A stretch of 64,000 bases of DNA from Lineus longissimus (GCF_910592395.1 NC_088309.1:748501-812500), one strand, 5' to 3'. Positions 1 to 14,994 are shown, counted from the stretch's first letter. Notes: generated by a model not told the origin, from the letters alone. Numbers and translations are program-made.

Positions 1-3000
1 TGGGTGTGGACACGATGATTGTATTGGTTTGGGTGTAGTCGTGGAAGCATCTAGACGCGAACAGCCTGGCACAGTTGGTGTGGTAAGTTTTGTTTATGTA
101 GACTCACAAAATGCAGTGATATTCTGTTACGCCAAGGCCTTTTACACGTAAACTCAGCCACGTTGCAGTGTGCTGCATATAGTAGGCCTATTATAGTTAC
201 GAAATTTTTGCTCGGTGTTCGTCGTTTGATAAGTTGTTCATAAATTGCTCTTTATCAGAGACCCCCGATGGACCTCGGTTTTTCAACAAATAGGGCTAAC
301 TGGGATGGATTTCGGGTGAGGCTGGGACTAAAAATGCGAGTTGTTCATTGTAGCGACTGGAATGGCATGTTAGTACAGGAAGCCCGCTATCACCTCACAC
401 CAACCATGATTGAAAAGTATGAGATATGGCAATATTGCTAATAGTATTCGCTGATCATTACCGAAGGCCACCATACAGCTGCCACATTGCCGGTCTTCTA
501 TCAAGTCGGCGATGTCAATATTATAACACAACCAATCAGCCGTCGATTGGAGCATGTTCCCTGACCACCGTTGAAATCACCTAAATGGGATGGAACTGAT
601 GTTCACCTTCTAATAGTGATATTATTAGCGAAGGCTGGGGCTCATCAGGGCTTCGTAATGCGCCTAATGAAGGGATCCGCCTCCACCTGGGGATTATCCT
701 GCATTCGAGCGGACGTGTGACATTGGGAAGGATGAGACCGGATACTAAAGCCATTGACCAGGTGGACACAGAATCTCACACTTGCAAATGATAGTGTGGT
801 TCAGAGTTTATCGAACTGTTATGCTAACGCAGAAAAAGATTACATGGCGTCATGGAACAGAATCACGTAAAAAACTTCATATGAGCACTTGTGATAGACA
901 ATTATCATCGTAAAGGTGTTTTCAACCATGATAAGTTTTCACTGTTATTCGCGAAATCCACGAGATAGGCCACAAAAGAATTTGCGTCTTAAAGTATTCT
1001 AAGAGTTGTAAATGAAGCAGAAATGTAGATCAATAAACTATAAATCAAGCAAAAACAGCCAAAGAAATGGCTCTTGGATCGTCCGTATTTGTAGCAAACT
1101 AACTAAAGAACGGAGATTCACTAATTTCATGCTGGAAGACTGAGTGTAGCTGATAAAGAATAATGATCTGCTGTTTAGCCCAAGCCCGCCGCTTTGGCGT
1201 CGATCGTACAGGAAGTCTAGCGTCTCCTCCAGACATGAGGATACGAAATCGAATCGATATATCCAATAGCTTCAGATCTCTCTACTCGAGAGACAGCACA
1301 TCAACAGGCGGTAGCGAGCGCTGAACAGATGATGCCAATAGCATAGGTGAAACCGAATAATATGCAGCGATTGTTTAGGAGGTTCATAAAATATCGAATC
1401 ATTCTCACTGGCATCATTGGTGATCGCCTCCATCATGTCCATCGCCTTCATTGCCTTTCACGCCGCCCTTCTCCGTCTCTATGACGTACCTTCCTTCTGT
1501 TCACGCTAGTCTTATCAAGGGACTACTGTTGACGAGTGCATTCAGTACTGCTGAGGTTCATGATGTATTGAGACAGTGTTCCTTGAAGTTCTAAAGCCAT
1601 GATCCTTCATAGCATTTTTTTTATGTTGACATTTGTCGTGCTATATAATACTCCTCATATCCACGTATTATATTGGTTCATCAAACCGCCCACGGTAGAT
1701 CAATACGAGCACACAACATTGCGGAGCCTTTTTTCACCATTTATGAAAAAGCTCGTGCAACACAGGCGTCAAGAGAAGAAGCCTTGGCCTACACATGTGT
1801 AATAACAGCCGTGCTCGCCTGTCACTTTTCTTGTTTCATCCTCTTTGTTCAGCTAATTAAGGTTTCACATGGTTTGTTCTTAGAAATGCGGCAGTGCGGG
1901 GTAGCTCTGTTTCTGTTCCCATATTTTGTTGCAATGATTCTGGCTCTGACCAGGCTTCCACTCGGTCAGTCATCAAGGGATGGACTGTCCTCCAGGATGT
2001 GCTCAGGGGTTTTAACAGACTTGTCAAATCCGGTCCTTTTGTAGGACAGGAGTTTGCCTGTTTGAGAGCAGCCTTGTTCTACGGCCGGCGGGACCTAATC
2101 TCCCAGATTAGATTGCGGGTTCATTGCTCATCAGCACTTCAAAGATTCGTATTCTGATCGGATGGCGCGGTGACGACTTCCAGAATCTCTGTTACATGAG
2201 GGAAGCGAGAAGGCACGCGTGAATATGTCCTATAACTGACGAAGGTCACCTATCATTGATATATAGCGTTCGATTCGGTTGACTGAAGTGTATCATTAAG
2301 TTGACAAAAGAGTATCATCAAAATATTCAATATATATTCAAGGTAAACGCACTATGTAGCTCACTAATGATGATAAACTAGTGATATTATGCGATCAGTA
2401 TCAGTATACACAGCGGGCTATGTACTGTTTTCACACGTATACCAAAGCCAGCCTAGTATAGAACTGCCACCACCAGACCCCGTTAATTGCGTCCTTATTA
2501 GACCACCTAATGTACCTTTATGCCACGGGTCTAAAAAAGGAAGACAACGATGTACAGTAATTGCTTGTAGAAGCATACTTCGCATATGTGTTTTAACCAT
2601 CTTTCGACCTATATAATCAAATGTACAGATGCGCACTCAATGTGCATGCTACTTTCTTAAGGATGATGTGGAATGCGGACTCAATGCTAATTGACGATAA
2701 TGACGTCGCTCTTGACATTGACGTGCACTGAACAATGCACAGGCGTGATATACCGCCAGCCTTTTGTTGTCATTGCCGAGGATAAGCCCAAATCGATCTC
2801 ACCCACGCTTAGCCAATACATCAACCTATCGAAAATGTATTTATCTGGGCCAATTATTCAAATGTTTGCACATTGGTATTTTGCCAAAGGAGAGGGCAAT
2901 GCTATTAGCAATGTGAAAGCCATGGGAGCTTTTCCTATCAATTGATTCTGTTGTGAAAGAATTGGATGACCGATTCGATCCTCTTTGTGACGATTCCTAC

Positions 3001-6000
3001 ATGCTGACCACGTGTTCACACCCTAGGGAACGCGACCATCACTAACTAAGTCACAGATTGAACGAATAACACAATCATTCCTCTGGTAATGAGAGCGGAG
3101 TATTATTACAATCCACCATAGCTTCTTTTTCTCTGCTGATAGTTTTGCGACATGTCCAAGCATCATGCACACACATCCGCGTTCAGGCAGGTACTTCCTT
3201 TCTTCTCCTAATCAAGCCACAAGCTCTACTTATCGTTCCCATTTTCTCCGGTCACATCGTTTTTCTCTCTCAAAGCACCATGATTACAGTCGTGGCTGCA
3301 TCCTGATTATCATCCCGTCTCTGGTCAAGGAATCCGGGTGTGTTTTATTGGATGGTTAAAAAATAAGATGACTCGATCGCCATTGGTCCCGCGGCGGTAG
3401 GCTGTGGAAACTATTGCAATGTGTGTGTTTCACAGCGGATCATTGCGACCGCGATCAGACTCGTCGCACGGCTGCAATGCGGGAGGTGTACAATGTATTC
3501 TATGATATATGCACAGACAAAGCCTGTGAGCTAGAATTGTTTTTGAATTTCTGCATAAAACTATCGTTAGCATATTTCGACCAAACAATTAGTTTTATGT
3601 CTTGTAGGAAAAAGTGTGTTATCCATCACTTGAAGAATTCGCACATCCATTCAACACTTTCTTTCCATGTTATACGCAACGGAATAGACAAAGAGCAAAG
3701 GCTCTCGTTGCTGCTCACGGCCATGATAATCTTTAATTACCAGACGGACACAACACCGTACACCAAACACTCCTTTAAATTGACAGAGGAATTGATGAAT
3801 GGATCAGATCAAGTCGGGTACATCTGCCTGTTGTGCAAGATAATTGATTTAGAGCATAAATCAATATTCTTTCAATGAAAGTTGATTGAAAAATTTAAGA
3901 AAAAAACCTACATGAATAAAATGATAATTTATTAGCAAGTTTAATTTGGTAAATGCAGTGGCGTGCAAAGAAAACTTTAAAAATTTTAAAAATGGGAATA
4001 TGCCAAATCATGCAGAACACGAAGCTGATTTAAAGATTAATGTCCATGAGATGTGATATGCGCTTTCTACTCTGTGGTGAACGTCTTGGTTTCATTTAGG
4101 CCGAGTAAAACGGAAAGAAACAATCTAATATGACATTTTCACCTGGTCTGTGATTGGTCATGGAATGCATTAAGCTAGTGAGAAATATACGGCAGGAAAT
4201 CTTAGTTTTGACGTTGGTATACACAATACCAGCTTCTCCCTACTGGAGACAAAAAAGTCACCCAACAATCACAGACGTGTTATGCTTTTGATCACACGAC
4301 TGAGGCAGCTGGGAGGAAACCTCTGTTCTTCTTTTTTCCTGTTAGAGCGTGGTCTCGCTCTGGGTAATCACCCACAAGATTCACCAATAAGCGTTTTTGT
4401 CGCATCTTATTTCTGCTTCGTCCCCATCTGCCACGTACATCTAGGGCTGATTAACTACAAATCGAGTCGTAGCCTTCATAAAAACACCCATAAAATGACT
4501 AATGGGTATTGGCATTACCACTCACAAGCAGGAGAACGCACCTAGATGCTTATGAATTACCGAGATGGCTTGCGAGCGTCGCAATCGGTAGCAAAGCTCC
4601 GTAAAGGTGTTCACGCCAAATCAAGTGGCCCTGTAGGTAGTGGGAATGGATCTCTGCGCCACTCTTGCCTCGTCAGCTCAGCTTGAGATTCCATTGAACA
4701 CTCAGAGATGCTTACGGCCATAAACGGCTCACCCTTATAATGCGATCTTCACCCTTATAATGCCAATTTCACATAGCTGATATTATACATACTACAAGAT
4801 GTTCTTAGTATTCAGATGACACATACATTCATCTCTCGATATAGAGTTTCATTGACATTTTCTTGTTATTTTCTTCTGATTAATATGAAAATACTAAAAT
4901 CATGCATATTGATATCAAATAATCCCGATGCTTTCTTTTCTCATGGGCAGCAGTAGCGCTGTTGTATTAAAATGGCTTCGGTTACTATTCTAGTGGCAAG
5001 CTATTCCAACGCTATAGCCACTTCACGTGCCTAATAACTTGAAGATGAAAGATTTCCTTGGGCTATTCTGTAGGAAAGGTCCTCATCTCCCCATTATACT
5101 GCCAGTGTCGCCACTGGCCTCATATTTGTCTCCAAATGATGTAGCATCGTGTGATCAACTTCAACCATGAAGACGGGTTTCAGTCATTGATGAGTAAATT
5201 CACTCGTTTGTTAGCCCGATAGCTGTTTGTATGCCCTATGGACCAAGTGTCGTTCCCTTGTATGGTGACGGATTACGGTATGGCTTTTATAGAGACCAGT
5301 GCCCTTCAATAACACAGAGATTAAAAACGCATACGAGAATCTATTGCCCCTGGGACACGTTTTCGTTTCAAACTGTCACACCGGACTTTTACAACTGGAG
5401 ATTGTCCTCTACAGACTCGTGACATTCAATACCTGCAACAGGAGTACCATCCTCATTCGTTTAGGCCTTGGCCAGAAGGGAACCAGACCGGGCTGGACTT
5501 TACCAGATAGACAAGAAGGAGTTGCAGAACATCAGATCGTCCGATTGCGATTTACAGGATATCACCATCATTTATACATTCCTCGGAAAGGAAGCAATTT
5601 CTTGATGAAAATAGACGGTTCTTCTTCGGAAATTATCGTCGCCGAGTTCCGCAGACACTTCTCTAATAAGGATTGCAGCGCCAGTAGATGGTCATGTAGC
5701 GTAGCTCGGTTACAGGAACCCATTTTCTGCTCCAACGAAGATGTGCTGGTCATTTCGATAGGAGCTGTAAGGATAGTGTCAACGCCTGAGAATCCGACAG
5801 ATATCACGCTCTGGTCCGGAACCAGATTAGACTAGCCCAAGAGCAGGGACAAGCATGTTGATAGGCCGTATCCCCATTGTGGGTTTTCGTTGTATGAAGA
5901 GTAAAGATTACCCCAGTGTGCATGGATTGTAAAAAGCATCGCCAATGCGTCATGTCACGAGTTTACAGGAAGAAATGTCTTTCGTTGGCACAATGAAAAT

Positions 6001-8023
6001 AACCCCGCTTCGGCCACCAAATGACCAGATATTGCTGCGTCATAAAGGTTGGGGAACATAAGTGGTGTCTCTTCAATATTAGCGACGGATGTTTTGCCGT
6101 ATTGCCTTTTTTTTACACAATTGGCATTTCCGAGCGTCGGCAAATCCTCTGCCTGTATGTAAGTGCTTTCAGGGGGAATGTCATTTCATAGAGATAGTTT
6201 AGAAATAATTCTATTGCTTGACTGTATTTTCATAGCTGGTGGCTACTACTCAAGTACCGTGTGCAGTCCGTCTGAATTTGTTATCATCAGCCCAACCCAT
6301 ATTACATGGGCGAACGACTTCTTTAGCGATCAACTAATAGATGATAGAACGCCATCAGGGAAGAATAAAATCTAGTCAATGCTTTATGACTGGGAGCTAT
6401 TGGACATACACATATTTCTATCATTGCCAATGAAATCATATAGGTAATGAGCCTTCCATATTGCTGAAGGACACAAATCTTCAATCTGATAATCACCGCG
6501 ACAAATGGAATATTGGACATTAATGTAAAGATTATTGGCAAGGGAAGATGCCAATATCCATTTGACATGCGATTTCAGTCGGTGAGACACGTGTCGGAGG
6601 TAATCAGACCAAACATAGAGAACTGCAGCGTTCGGGATAGAGTCATGGGCTTTCTTGGATATAGCAAGAGACAGTCGCATAAAACTGCTTAATAACATGT
6701 GACAAGGGCTTATGACAACAGCTATCGCTGAAAAAGCTAAAATAGGGTGCACTTCGTTTTTTTTAAAGAGGGCTAAAAGCAGCTGCCAATTCATTACATC
6801 CAATGCGGGATTGTTTGACGGAGCCATAAAGAATCTTCCAAGTATGAGTAAATCTGATGTACTACAAGAGAGAATGGACACTCGCGGGTATTGGTCACTT
6901 GGCCAACGATTGGCTCCTGCCAATAGTTTCACTACAAAGCTGAACAAACTGAACTACCCACCCGAAGATCACTTCGGAAACGTTCGCAAATGTTTGTTAT
7001 TGCTCACAAAGGAACCAGCTTCAGACCCGCTACACTATCGCCAAATTTGCACGTCACTACACTAACTGGGGGAGTCCTGGACAAAAAGGTTCAAAATACA
7101 AGTCTCTCCGTATTGCAACTACAATGAATCTTCTTGGGTGAGGCCAACACGACCTTTTCTTAAATCCTTACCAATGTATCAAAATCTAAAGCCTGTTGCA
7201 GCTGGACCTTAATCCCAATACAGCTGCTCGTTCTCATGTGTTCCGTGCCTGTCAGTCGTTACAAGCCTTTCAAGCACCAACAGACAACAGACATATACCG
7301 GCTTCTTTGTTCATCATTGATTTTCAAATCACCTTGGCTGAATCCAAATTAAAATTGAATCAAAGCAAAACTTTGCTTCTGTCTCCTTCAAACTTGGAAT
7401 TTAATAAATCCTACTTATGTGTCTATAATTTAGAACGATTGACTTGTTTCACAAGCGAGAATTTAAATTGAAAACCACAAAGAAAACTCCCCGCGACATG
7501 GCGGGTGTTCAAAGGAGGTATTCAGTGGCAATTATTTCTTCCCGTGGAGATATTCAGGTGACAGTATGAGAAATGAGAAATGTAAAATATGATATGCTGA
7601 AGAATACGTTATAGTCTCGTAGGTACTCGAGCAAGGTTTGTTTCAAATCAAAATAGATAGTTTGGTGGATACGTCCGCAGTTCTTTTGTATCTTGTATTT
7701 CTGCGACAGAAGGCCTATTACCCTAATCAACTGTGGACGAAATGTTATTCCTCTTGATGATACAAGTAGTTGTTATAAGGGCAAATATGGCAGAACCAGA
7801 CCGAGCGAATCTGTCGTTTTGGTTTAGGACATCACCCAAGAAGAAGTTCATTTCTGTTATTCAAGGCGGCCGCACCGTGGCCTCATATCATCCCTGGTTT
7901 GGAACCACAGGGAAATAACTGGACACAACTTGAGTGAGAGTCGTCCCAAATCATTGCGCCTCCGCCTATTTCTGATTGGCGCGTGTTTTTACCAGGCTGA
8001 GTGAGAGTGAGGAAAGGACTTAC
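1..8023 (-). other. Probable HCN intron 3, truncated at left edge
   Basis: This stretch follows the donor of HCN exon 3 on the minus strand. I looked for the next exon (S3-S4 voltage sensor, pore GYG motif, cyclic-nucleotide-binding domain) and did not find it, so it probably lies beyond the left edge. Open frames of moderate length occur at 3414-3878 and 5299-5835 on the plus strand and 6384-6947 on the minus strand, but match no family I recognise. A small palindrome, CTAATCT-CCC-AGATTAG, sits at 2094-2110. No clear mobile element was seen. Confidence 0.55.
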
Positions 8024-8187
8024 CTGTCCGGAAGTTGATGATTAGATCAATAAGGAAGACCGTATCGGAGACACAGTTGAATACTATCCAGTGTGTGCTC
8101 AGGTCGTCGTTGAAGAACGAGATGGCCACTGGTAAGATGATGAGGTTCGCAATCAATAGCATGAGCATGAAGAAATCCCAGTAAAAC
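8024..8187 (-). CDS. HCN: HCN channel, coding exon 3 (S1, S1-S2 loop, S2)
   Basis: This 164-bp exon lies between a good acceptor (TGTTATTTTTCAG|GTTTTAC) and donor (ACAG|GTAAGT). It encodes [20 protein letters not shown] (S1, about residues 322-341), the loop [13 protein letters not shown], and S2 with [13 protein letters not shown] (to about residue 375). The match to HCN channels is strong: RFYWD at the start of S1 and NFRTG at the end of S2 are family hallmarks. S1 and S2 form half of the voltage-sensor domain; S3-S6, the pore and the cyclic-nucleotide-binding domain are absent, so the gene continues past the left edge. Vertebrate HCN genes also have an exon boundary after FRTG. The exon leaves one base (phase 1) for the next exon. 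Confidence 0.95.
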
Positions 8188-8453
8188 CTGAAAAATAACA
8201 CAGAAATTTCACAATGATTTTGAGCTTATCTAACAATGCGATGAAGTAAAAGTGTACAAGCTCTGTGAAAAGAAACGTTATTACGCCAATACCATGCACC
8301 TCATTTCTTTTCTATTCAATGATAAGCCAAGTAGGCCTACGAGGTAAACAACATCTGATACTCCAAACCAGTATTTCTGGAAAGCCTAAAGCACTGAATA
8401 CATGTATTGCAAAGGGCGTTTCAGTACACATAGGTGGTTAAGTCCTGATACCC

Positions 8454-8482
8454 GCCTCGTAAAGCTGAACTCTTTACGAGGC
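8454..8482. repeat. Perfect hairpin, 11-bp arms, 7-nt loop
   Basis: GCCTCGTAAAG and CTTTACGAGGC are exact inverse complements around CTGAACT. It lies about 270 bp upstream of the HCN exon 3 acceptor in transcript direction, so it would form in the pre-mRNA. No wider terminal repeats were seen. Confidence 0.85.
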
Positions 8483-11400
8483 AGACAGTAGCTTCATTGA
8501 CTTCGTCGCTCCCGTCCGTCTCATCCAACCGGAAAACCACTTAACTTACTGCCAATCGGTTAATTTAAGACATTTGTCTCAGCCCATTATCTCCCAAGTA
8601 ACAGCTTTCCTGTTTCTTTTAAAGCAGGACAACCGATGAAATATTATTAGCATCATTAATGAAATGACATGACATCGGTCGTAATTCACAGCTTTGCCTG
8701 GGAGTAACGCTGTTGTCTAGTAGGCCTATAGGGTTTATAGCCCTCGCCTTTCAAGACGATCTCTGCAAGTTCTCTCCTCCCCATCACCGCGAAGATACAC
8801 GTTGATCACGTCCCGCCACCCATATTGTATTACAAAGTGAATTCCCCAATCTGATTTCAGCGCTAGATTGACCGTCCATAATAATTACCAGCTTGCCTGG
8901 AGCGGGTGCGAGCGCAAAAACTAGCTGGCTTTGTAATGTAAGATAGGTTGGTGAACGCATTGACAGCCATTACAGACAGTTATTGGCTGATGAGGAGACT
9001 AACACCCTTTATAATATGCCGCTTAACGGCAAGATATTGAAATACTGTCTGTCACCCTGCAAACATATGGTTGATGTCGGGGTTTATATAAATTATATTA
9101 AAGAAGGTTACCGGACAGGATCGAAAGGGGCCACCACTCAATTTTGCACGTTCACTTATGAATCAACTTTCCAATGATCACCCCTGATGGTAAAATATCA
9201 ACAAATCCCTCAAGATACCCTAGTTGACATCTCACAATTTGCCATCCAAATATGTTTTACTGACGGAGTTGTCACCCAATCGACACGCAACTTCCATATT
9301 TGATTGCGGCGCACTAAAAAAAACTGGTAATATATGTTGCAATATTGGTTTCCGCGCAAACACACCGACAGAAAGACAATACCTCATAATTCTATCAATC
9401 TTCTTTATCAAAGATTAGTTGTGGAATATAATACTGAATAAAAAGTGCTGAGGGGATATCTGTATTCAAGCACTAATTGGTATGCGATACAATGCTCGTG
9501 AAGAGCAAAGGCACGTTCGGCGAATTTTTTCACTAGAGACATTTTAATTGCTCGCCCGGGGTGGCATTGTCTTCGATCTGGGATGGAAGTATGATGCTGA
9601 GAAAAGAAGAGAATAAATCGTGATATCAAAAGCACAAATATAGTAAATTTGTGGTGGGAGTTGTAAAGATGGTGTATAGGAACGAGCGTTGTCATCTCTT
9701 TCAAGTTCGATTTGTTATATACATGTAGTGGTAAATACGTGTAGCGCAGCAAAGGAACAATTGCTGACACCCGTCAAAACTTTATGTCGTCTCCAGCTTT
9801 GTCATTTTGGTTAAGTTAGGGACCTTATATGAAACACTGACATCTGAATGGACTATTAGAATGTTGTTTTTATCATCGTCATCATCACTGTCATCAAGTA
9901 TAAGGAATCCTCATCTCAGATTAGGCCTTTGCCTTTAGACAGTAGACCTGTTCTTAAAACCTTCTGAACACCTTTATCTCAAAAGGAATGCAAGAGTCCT
10001 CCGCAGTTTAATGCTTCATAGAAGTTGCACCAATGTACAGCTAATGAACCCCATGAGGTGTAATTAGCACTACATAAACATAAACAGGAGTACGCCATCA
10101 TCGTTCTGCTTGGAGATTGGGATTTCTTCCTAACTGCGTCTCAAGTTTCAGCCGTGCACGCAGACACTATTTTATGGTCCGTATCATGGAATCAATGTTC
10201 GTGATTAGGACTGAAAATGGTTTAAGTAGAAACGAATCGATGGCTATCATTTCCTTCTATTGAGTAGAAGTGGTTCACATTTAGAGGAATTCAACCCAAG
10301 TCACTCTTAATGGCAAAAGTCAGTTTCCATAGCAACGGCAACTAAAAAGCCCACATTGCTTTTTAGTCGAAATTGCATTAAAGATGAGATCAGAGATAAA
10401 GCCGGTGCTCATCCTCGGCATAATAGATAAGAGTGGCCGGACATGTTTTGAAAACCTCGACAGGGTTGTCAAAGTCGCTAGGATCGAACATGCACTGGCG
10501 TCAGCCAGCTTTACATTTGTCTTCACATTACTGAACTAAGGGACTAACGAAAAAAGGAAATTGATAAGAAAATTAACTTATCTTCTTTTCATTTTCCTAA
10601 ACTCAAATAAGCTCATTATAGTCATGAGATAAGGTCAACTGCTGTTAGTAAAACGAGTCGTTTAGAAAACTTTACATCAGCTCAGAAATTAATTTCCACA
10701 GAATTAAAATGAAATGGACGCGCTTGCCCTTTATTCCTGGGTTCACTCACCCTATGCTGGACAATCCGTAGGATGATTGAGATGGAAAGTATTACCAAAC
10801 TCTTCTAATTGAACTGCTTGACATAGATAAAACGCCTTAGGCATAATTACTGTAGACTTATTTTTGATATCATATTAGTAATCATCTTTAACGACCACGC
10901 ACATATCATTATCTCAATGGTTCACAGGCATGACCTTACGTATACCTTAACGAGTTCACCTTGAAACTTTCCTACGCGTATCGATTCATATCATTCCCGA
11001 TATAGGTATTGGTTTTGAAGGTGGTGCTTAAGTTATAAAGTAATTGGAAAACACATCACATCTCTGACTGAATCACTTGCGTACTTGATATGAATCACAT
11101 TTTCAAGGTTAAGCGAAACCTCTAAATAAAAACAAAATTGTAAAAAGTCTCATTTTTTCCGCGTGTTTATAAACACAGCGGAACTGGTTGGGCGAGTGTT
11201 GGTGAGAGGGTCTTATAATAGTGGCCTGTGTTACATTATGATCGTCACCTTTGTTAATGATGGGAGTTGGGTGACTGGTTACTCTAACTCAACAATGAAT
11301 CAAACAACGAGACAGTGTGAGGCTAACCATAACCTTGGACCGGTGATGTTGCTGATTTCGAAAAGAAATCCCCTGACCACAGAAAGGAGTGGTTTGATGT

Positions 11401-14125
11401 AATACTAGTATTTTCTTCCAGATTCGGAGGAAGGCTGATTGATAATAAGCCGCAGACAGGTAGTTGCTCCAGTGCTGGCCTTGAATGGTCATACCCCGGT
11501 AAGTGAATCTCCTTCTAAACGAATCAAGTGCCACATAGAATCTTGAGAGGCAAAGTAATGGTGCTTGATGCTCACTCTTCGGTGTCTGGTTCAGGTAAAA
11601 TTTGACGTATTCCTCATGGATAGAGTCAAGGCGCATTCGCGTACACATCACGTAATGTCTCACCAATAAGTTATGGAAAATAGTCATCAAAATGCAAAGC
11701 AGTTTCTGGTTGATCGCGAGGAGATTGTGACAGATTATTGCTGTTCGATGTGTCTGATTTTGTCATTGAATGCAGGGAAATATAGGACATCAGTTGGCAA
11801 TTTGCTTCTAAAAAAAGAACCAAATGGTCTCCCAACTCCAGCTGAAAGCTTCACTTCTACAGCGACAGCACTTACACTCTTCTTAGCAAGTGTGTTTCAG
11901 ACTGATAATACATAACTGACGATTGATGCCGGCTTGTTCCTCATCCGAATATCATATTTCATTATTGAAGAGAGTCGTCTGTCAATAGAATGGCTACCAG
12001 CCGTGACAATATCGAAAAGCGTTTCGAAATCAAACCTCCCTCCGGCTACCTGATCCGAGTCGATAGTTCGAACAAACACCTGTCTTACATATCCTCTCAA
12101 TCAGCGCACTGATAAGAGAACATCAGACTGCTATAGAGAACACGGCCCGTTCCCTGAGGGCCATGTCCTCCATAAGAATGTTTGCAGACTGAACTCAAGT
12201 CGAGCTTACAGTCTTCAAACACGAAGAAGATTGCCATCATCTCGACAAAGCGAGACCACATAACACGTGAATTGTGTTCTTGTGAACGGAATATCTTTCA
12301 ATCAAGCAATCTATTGCGGGTTATTTGTCCTTACGGTTCACTCCAAGAAAGGCTCGTGTTTCCCTATGGACCATATCACGAATGTTTCCATTCTACAGCT
12401 GCGTGCTGATCTTGCAAACCGACTACCAAATCGCATTGCAACGGACAACTTTTTCGCATAAATTGTGATTGTCGTGGATATTGGGTAGCCGAGAATGTTT
12501 TTAATCTCAGGCCGGATTCTGGAATAACACAGTCTGGAATTAAGTTTATGGGCATTCAGTGACCATGAGTGACCATCAGCAAAGTCTTTGACCATTAGTA
12601 CAGACAATATCAATTGTGATATTCTCCTGTGGAGCTTTAGAAGCTTCTCGTTCATGAAACCGTATACCTCGTCGACCTATCACTTAGGTCCAGTTCGAAC
12701 ATCCCTTCTATCATGATATTGTCGTTAGTAATACAGCGGCTGGTGGTCACAGAGCAGCCGCTTCCAGATGACCATTTCAAGCGGTTCCCAAGGCACTGTT
12801 GGTATATCTCATCATCAATATGATCAGTCGCTTACCAATCCCATGGCTTCATGGCTCGCCAGGCAACCATACCGCAAGAGACTTATTCGCCGACGGCGGG
12901 CAGGTGGCAGCCAAGTACCACATACTCGAATCATGCTTCAATTAATCATTTAAAGGAAAACGCGACGTTAACGTTCTTTGGATGTATTCAAGAGGACCAC
13001 CAGTCATTGAAGAGGCTTTCGCCAATCTTTACTTTGTTTGGGTATGAGATCGATTGCCTTCTGGTTATCTGTACTCGAATTAGTGAATCATGGTGCGTAA
13101 TGAGTACGTCTGGACTCAGGGTTAGAAGCCAGTTCTAATACAAAATATCCAGGAATTCTGTTCATCATTTTTTCTTAACTTCATATTTTCAAATTTGTGG
13201 GAAACACGGTCCGTCCGATGGGGAGCGCCGAAGGGGTCAGCTTGATAATTCTCTGGTGCCCAAAGTAAGATAGGACATAATGGAATGCCCTGATGTCATT
13301 AAGACTACAAGGTGCTGATTACACCTTATCCTTGGGGGAACCTTTGTGCGATGAAGAGGCTGAGCGCGTATTGATTAGTTCATCCTCTCCCCATATCAAA
13401 AAGAGCGGCCAAATGGAAAATCCCATTATTTCCTATTTCCCTTCGAATTCCATCAAACGTTCAGCATTTAACACTTTGAAATAGTGGTAAGCTTGAAAGT
13501 AGACCAGCAATTATTTACATGTATGATCCACTTGCAATAGCATCATTTTCACTTGGCCTGCAGAGACGACAATGTACCACAAACTACTGGTATAGGACTT
13601 ACTCAAAAGAATTTCCAGCCTCTAAATAAGCCTCTGGCCACCAGAGAAAAAAGAAGACTATAAGATTGAAAGCGACTGTCGAGATATCCACATTCTTGTT
13701 TACCGGCAAAGGTGATGTGGAAGAAATTATCAATGGGTAACTTCCCAGATGATCAAGTATGTCCAGGTTATAAGATGTGGCCCTTCAGCGACATACAGCG
13801 TGTTGTCAGTTAGCTGTTTGGTGTTGATGAATGAGCATGTTGAACCTCAGGGACCTGGCATTACTATCCAGGAGACACGCACATGACAAAAGATCTAATC
13901 AACCAGCGGCAGGAGATCGGAACTACCGACCATGAGCCAAACTTAACGGGCGCTAGATGAGGGAGATATCATGCGTATAGAATCCAAAATGTAAATGAAA
14001 TGTTGACAAGAACATTCTCCGATTAAACTTGTATACTGTCGCTTGATGAGGACAGAAATAGAGCAAATGTTGGTCGTTCAGATGGGATAGAATGGATTCG
14101 CCCGCGACATTCTATCAAGATGACA

Positions 14126-14253
14126 GGAGGGATGAGCAAGTCAGGAAGGTTCGAGACCTCTTCCGGCAATGGCATCGTCCAAAATGATTGGAGGGATGAG
14201 CAAGTCAGGAAGGTTCGGGACCTCTTCCGGCAATGGCAAAGTCCAGAATGATT
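14126..14253. repeat. Tandem duplication, 64-bp unit, 2 copies
   Basis: GGAGGGATGAGCAAGTCAGG begins at 14126 and again at 14190. The copies differ at a handful of sites (GTTCGAGACC versus GTTCGGGACC). High identity indicates a recent duplication. Confidence 0.9.
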
Positions 14254-14994
14254 GGGGGCCGCATATGTTTCAGAGTCTCGCTAAGTAGCACTGTATACTC
14301 TCCAGTCATCAGTTTTGTATTCATTGAGAGTCGTCTCGTTATCCGTCCTGTCCAGCAGTGTACAAATATGTGTCTGGATGTTGCCATTCGAATAATGGCG
14401 TGTTCCAGGCAAACAGTCATTATTTCGGGATCAGAGGGCGTCGGTCGGCGAGTGTTTCTTCATCAGCACTCAATGAGATTTCTTGGACTTCTGTTCTTGC
14501 CAAACCACGTCACAATGTCGACACGGGACAGGGTTCCACACGCAATACAAAGACCCAGCTTTAATAAGAAAAAAATGCTTCCTCTGAGCTGCTTACTTCC
14601 CAGAGTAATCTCGAATCTAGGGAAACCAGTTTTGTCTTGACTTACAACTATGCAAGATGCTTGAAAGAAAGCAAGATTCCTTCCTTTTCAGTTTCGCTTG
14701 ATAGCTTTGTTCGCAAATGTAATGATAAAGCTTGAGCTGAAATAGACAAAAGATATTGGAAACATGATGCACTTCACCTTAACCTTATCAAAGGAAGCTT
14801 TCATCATTATTTCGAAATAGCCGCTGACAGGTTTTAGTCCCCGTCACGACTAGAAACACAATCAAAACCACCACTACTCAGAGCAGCTGTCAACACTTTC
14901 CTCACGGTGTCCCTGCAGCTTAGTCGACAGAAGGGAAATATTGAGTCAGTAGCGTGTGTGCAAACCCTGTTCATTATTTGGTCTTCAGACAGTA

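Noticed and set aside
9863-9897. ATC/CAT-rich microsatellite
   Set aside because: Short, interrupted and common in animal introns; not worth a feature entry.
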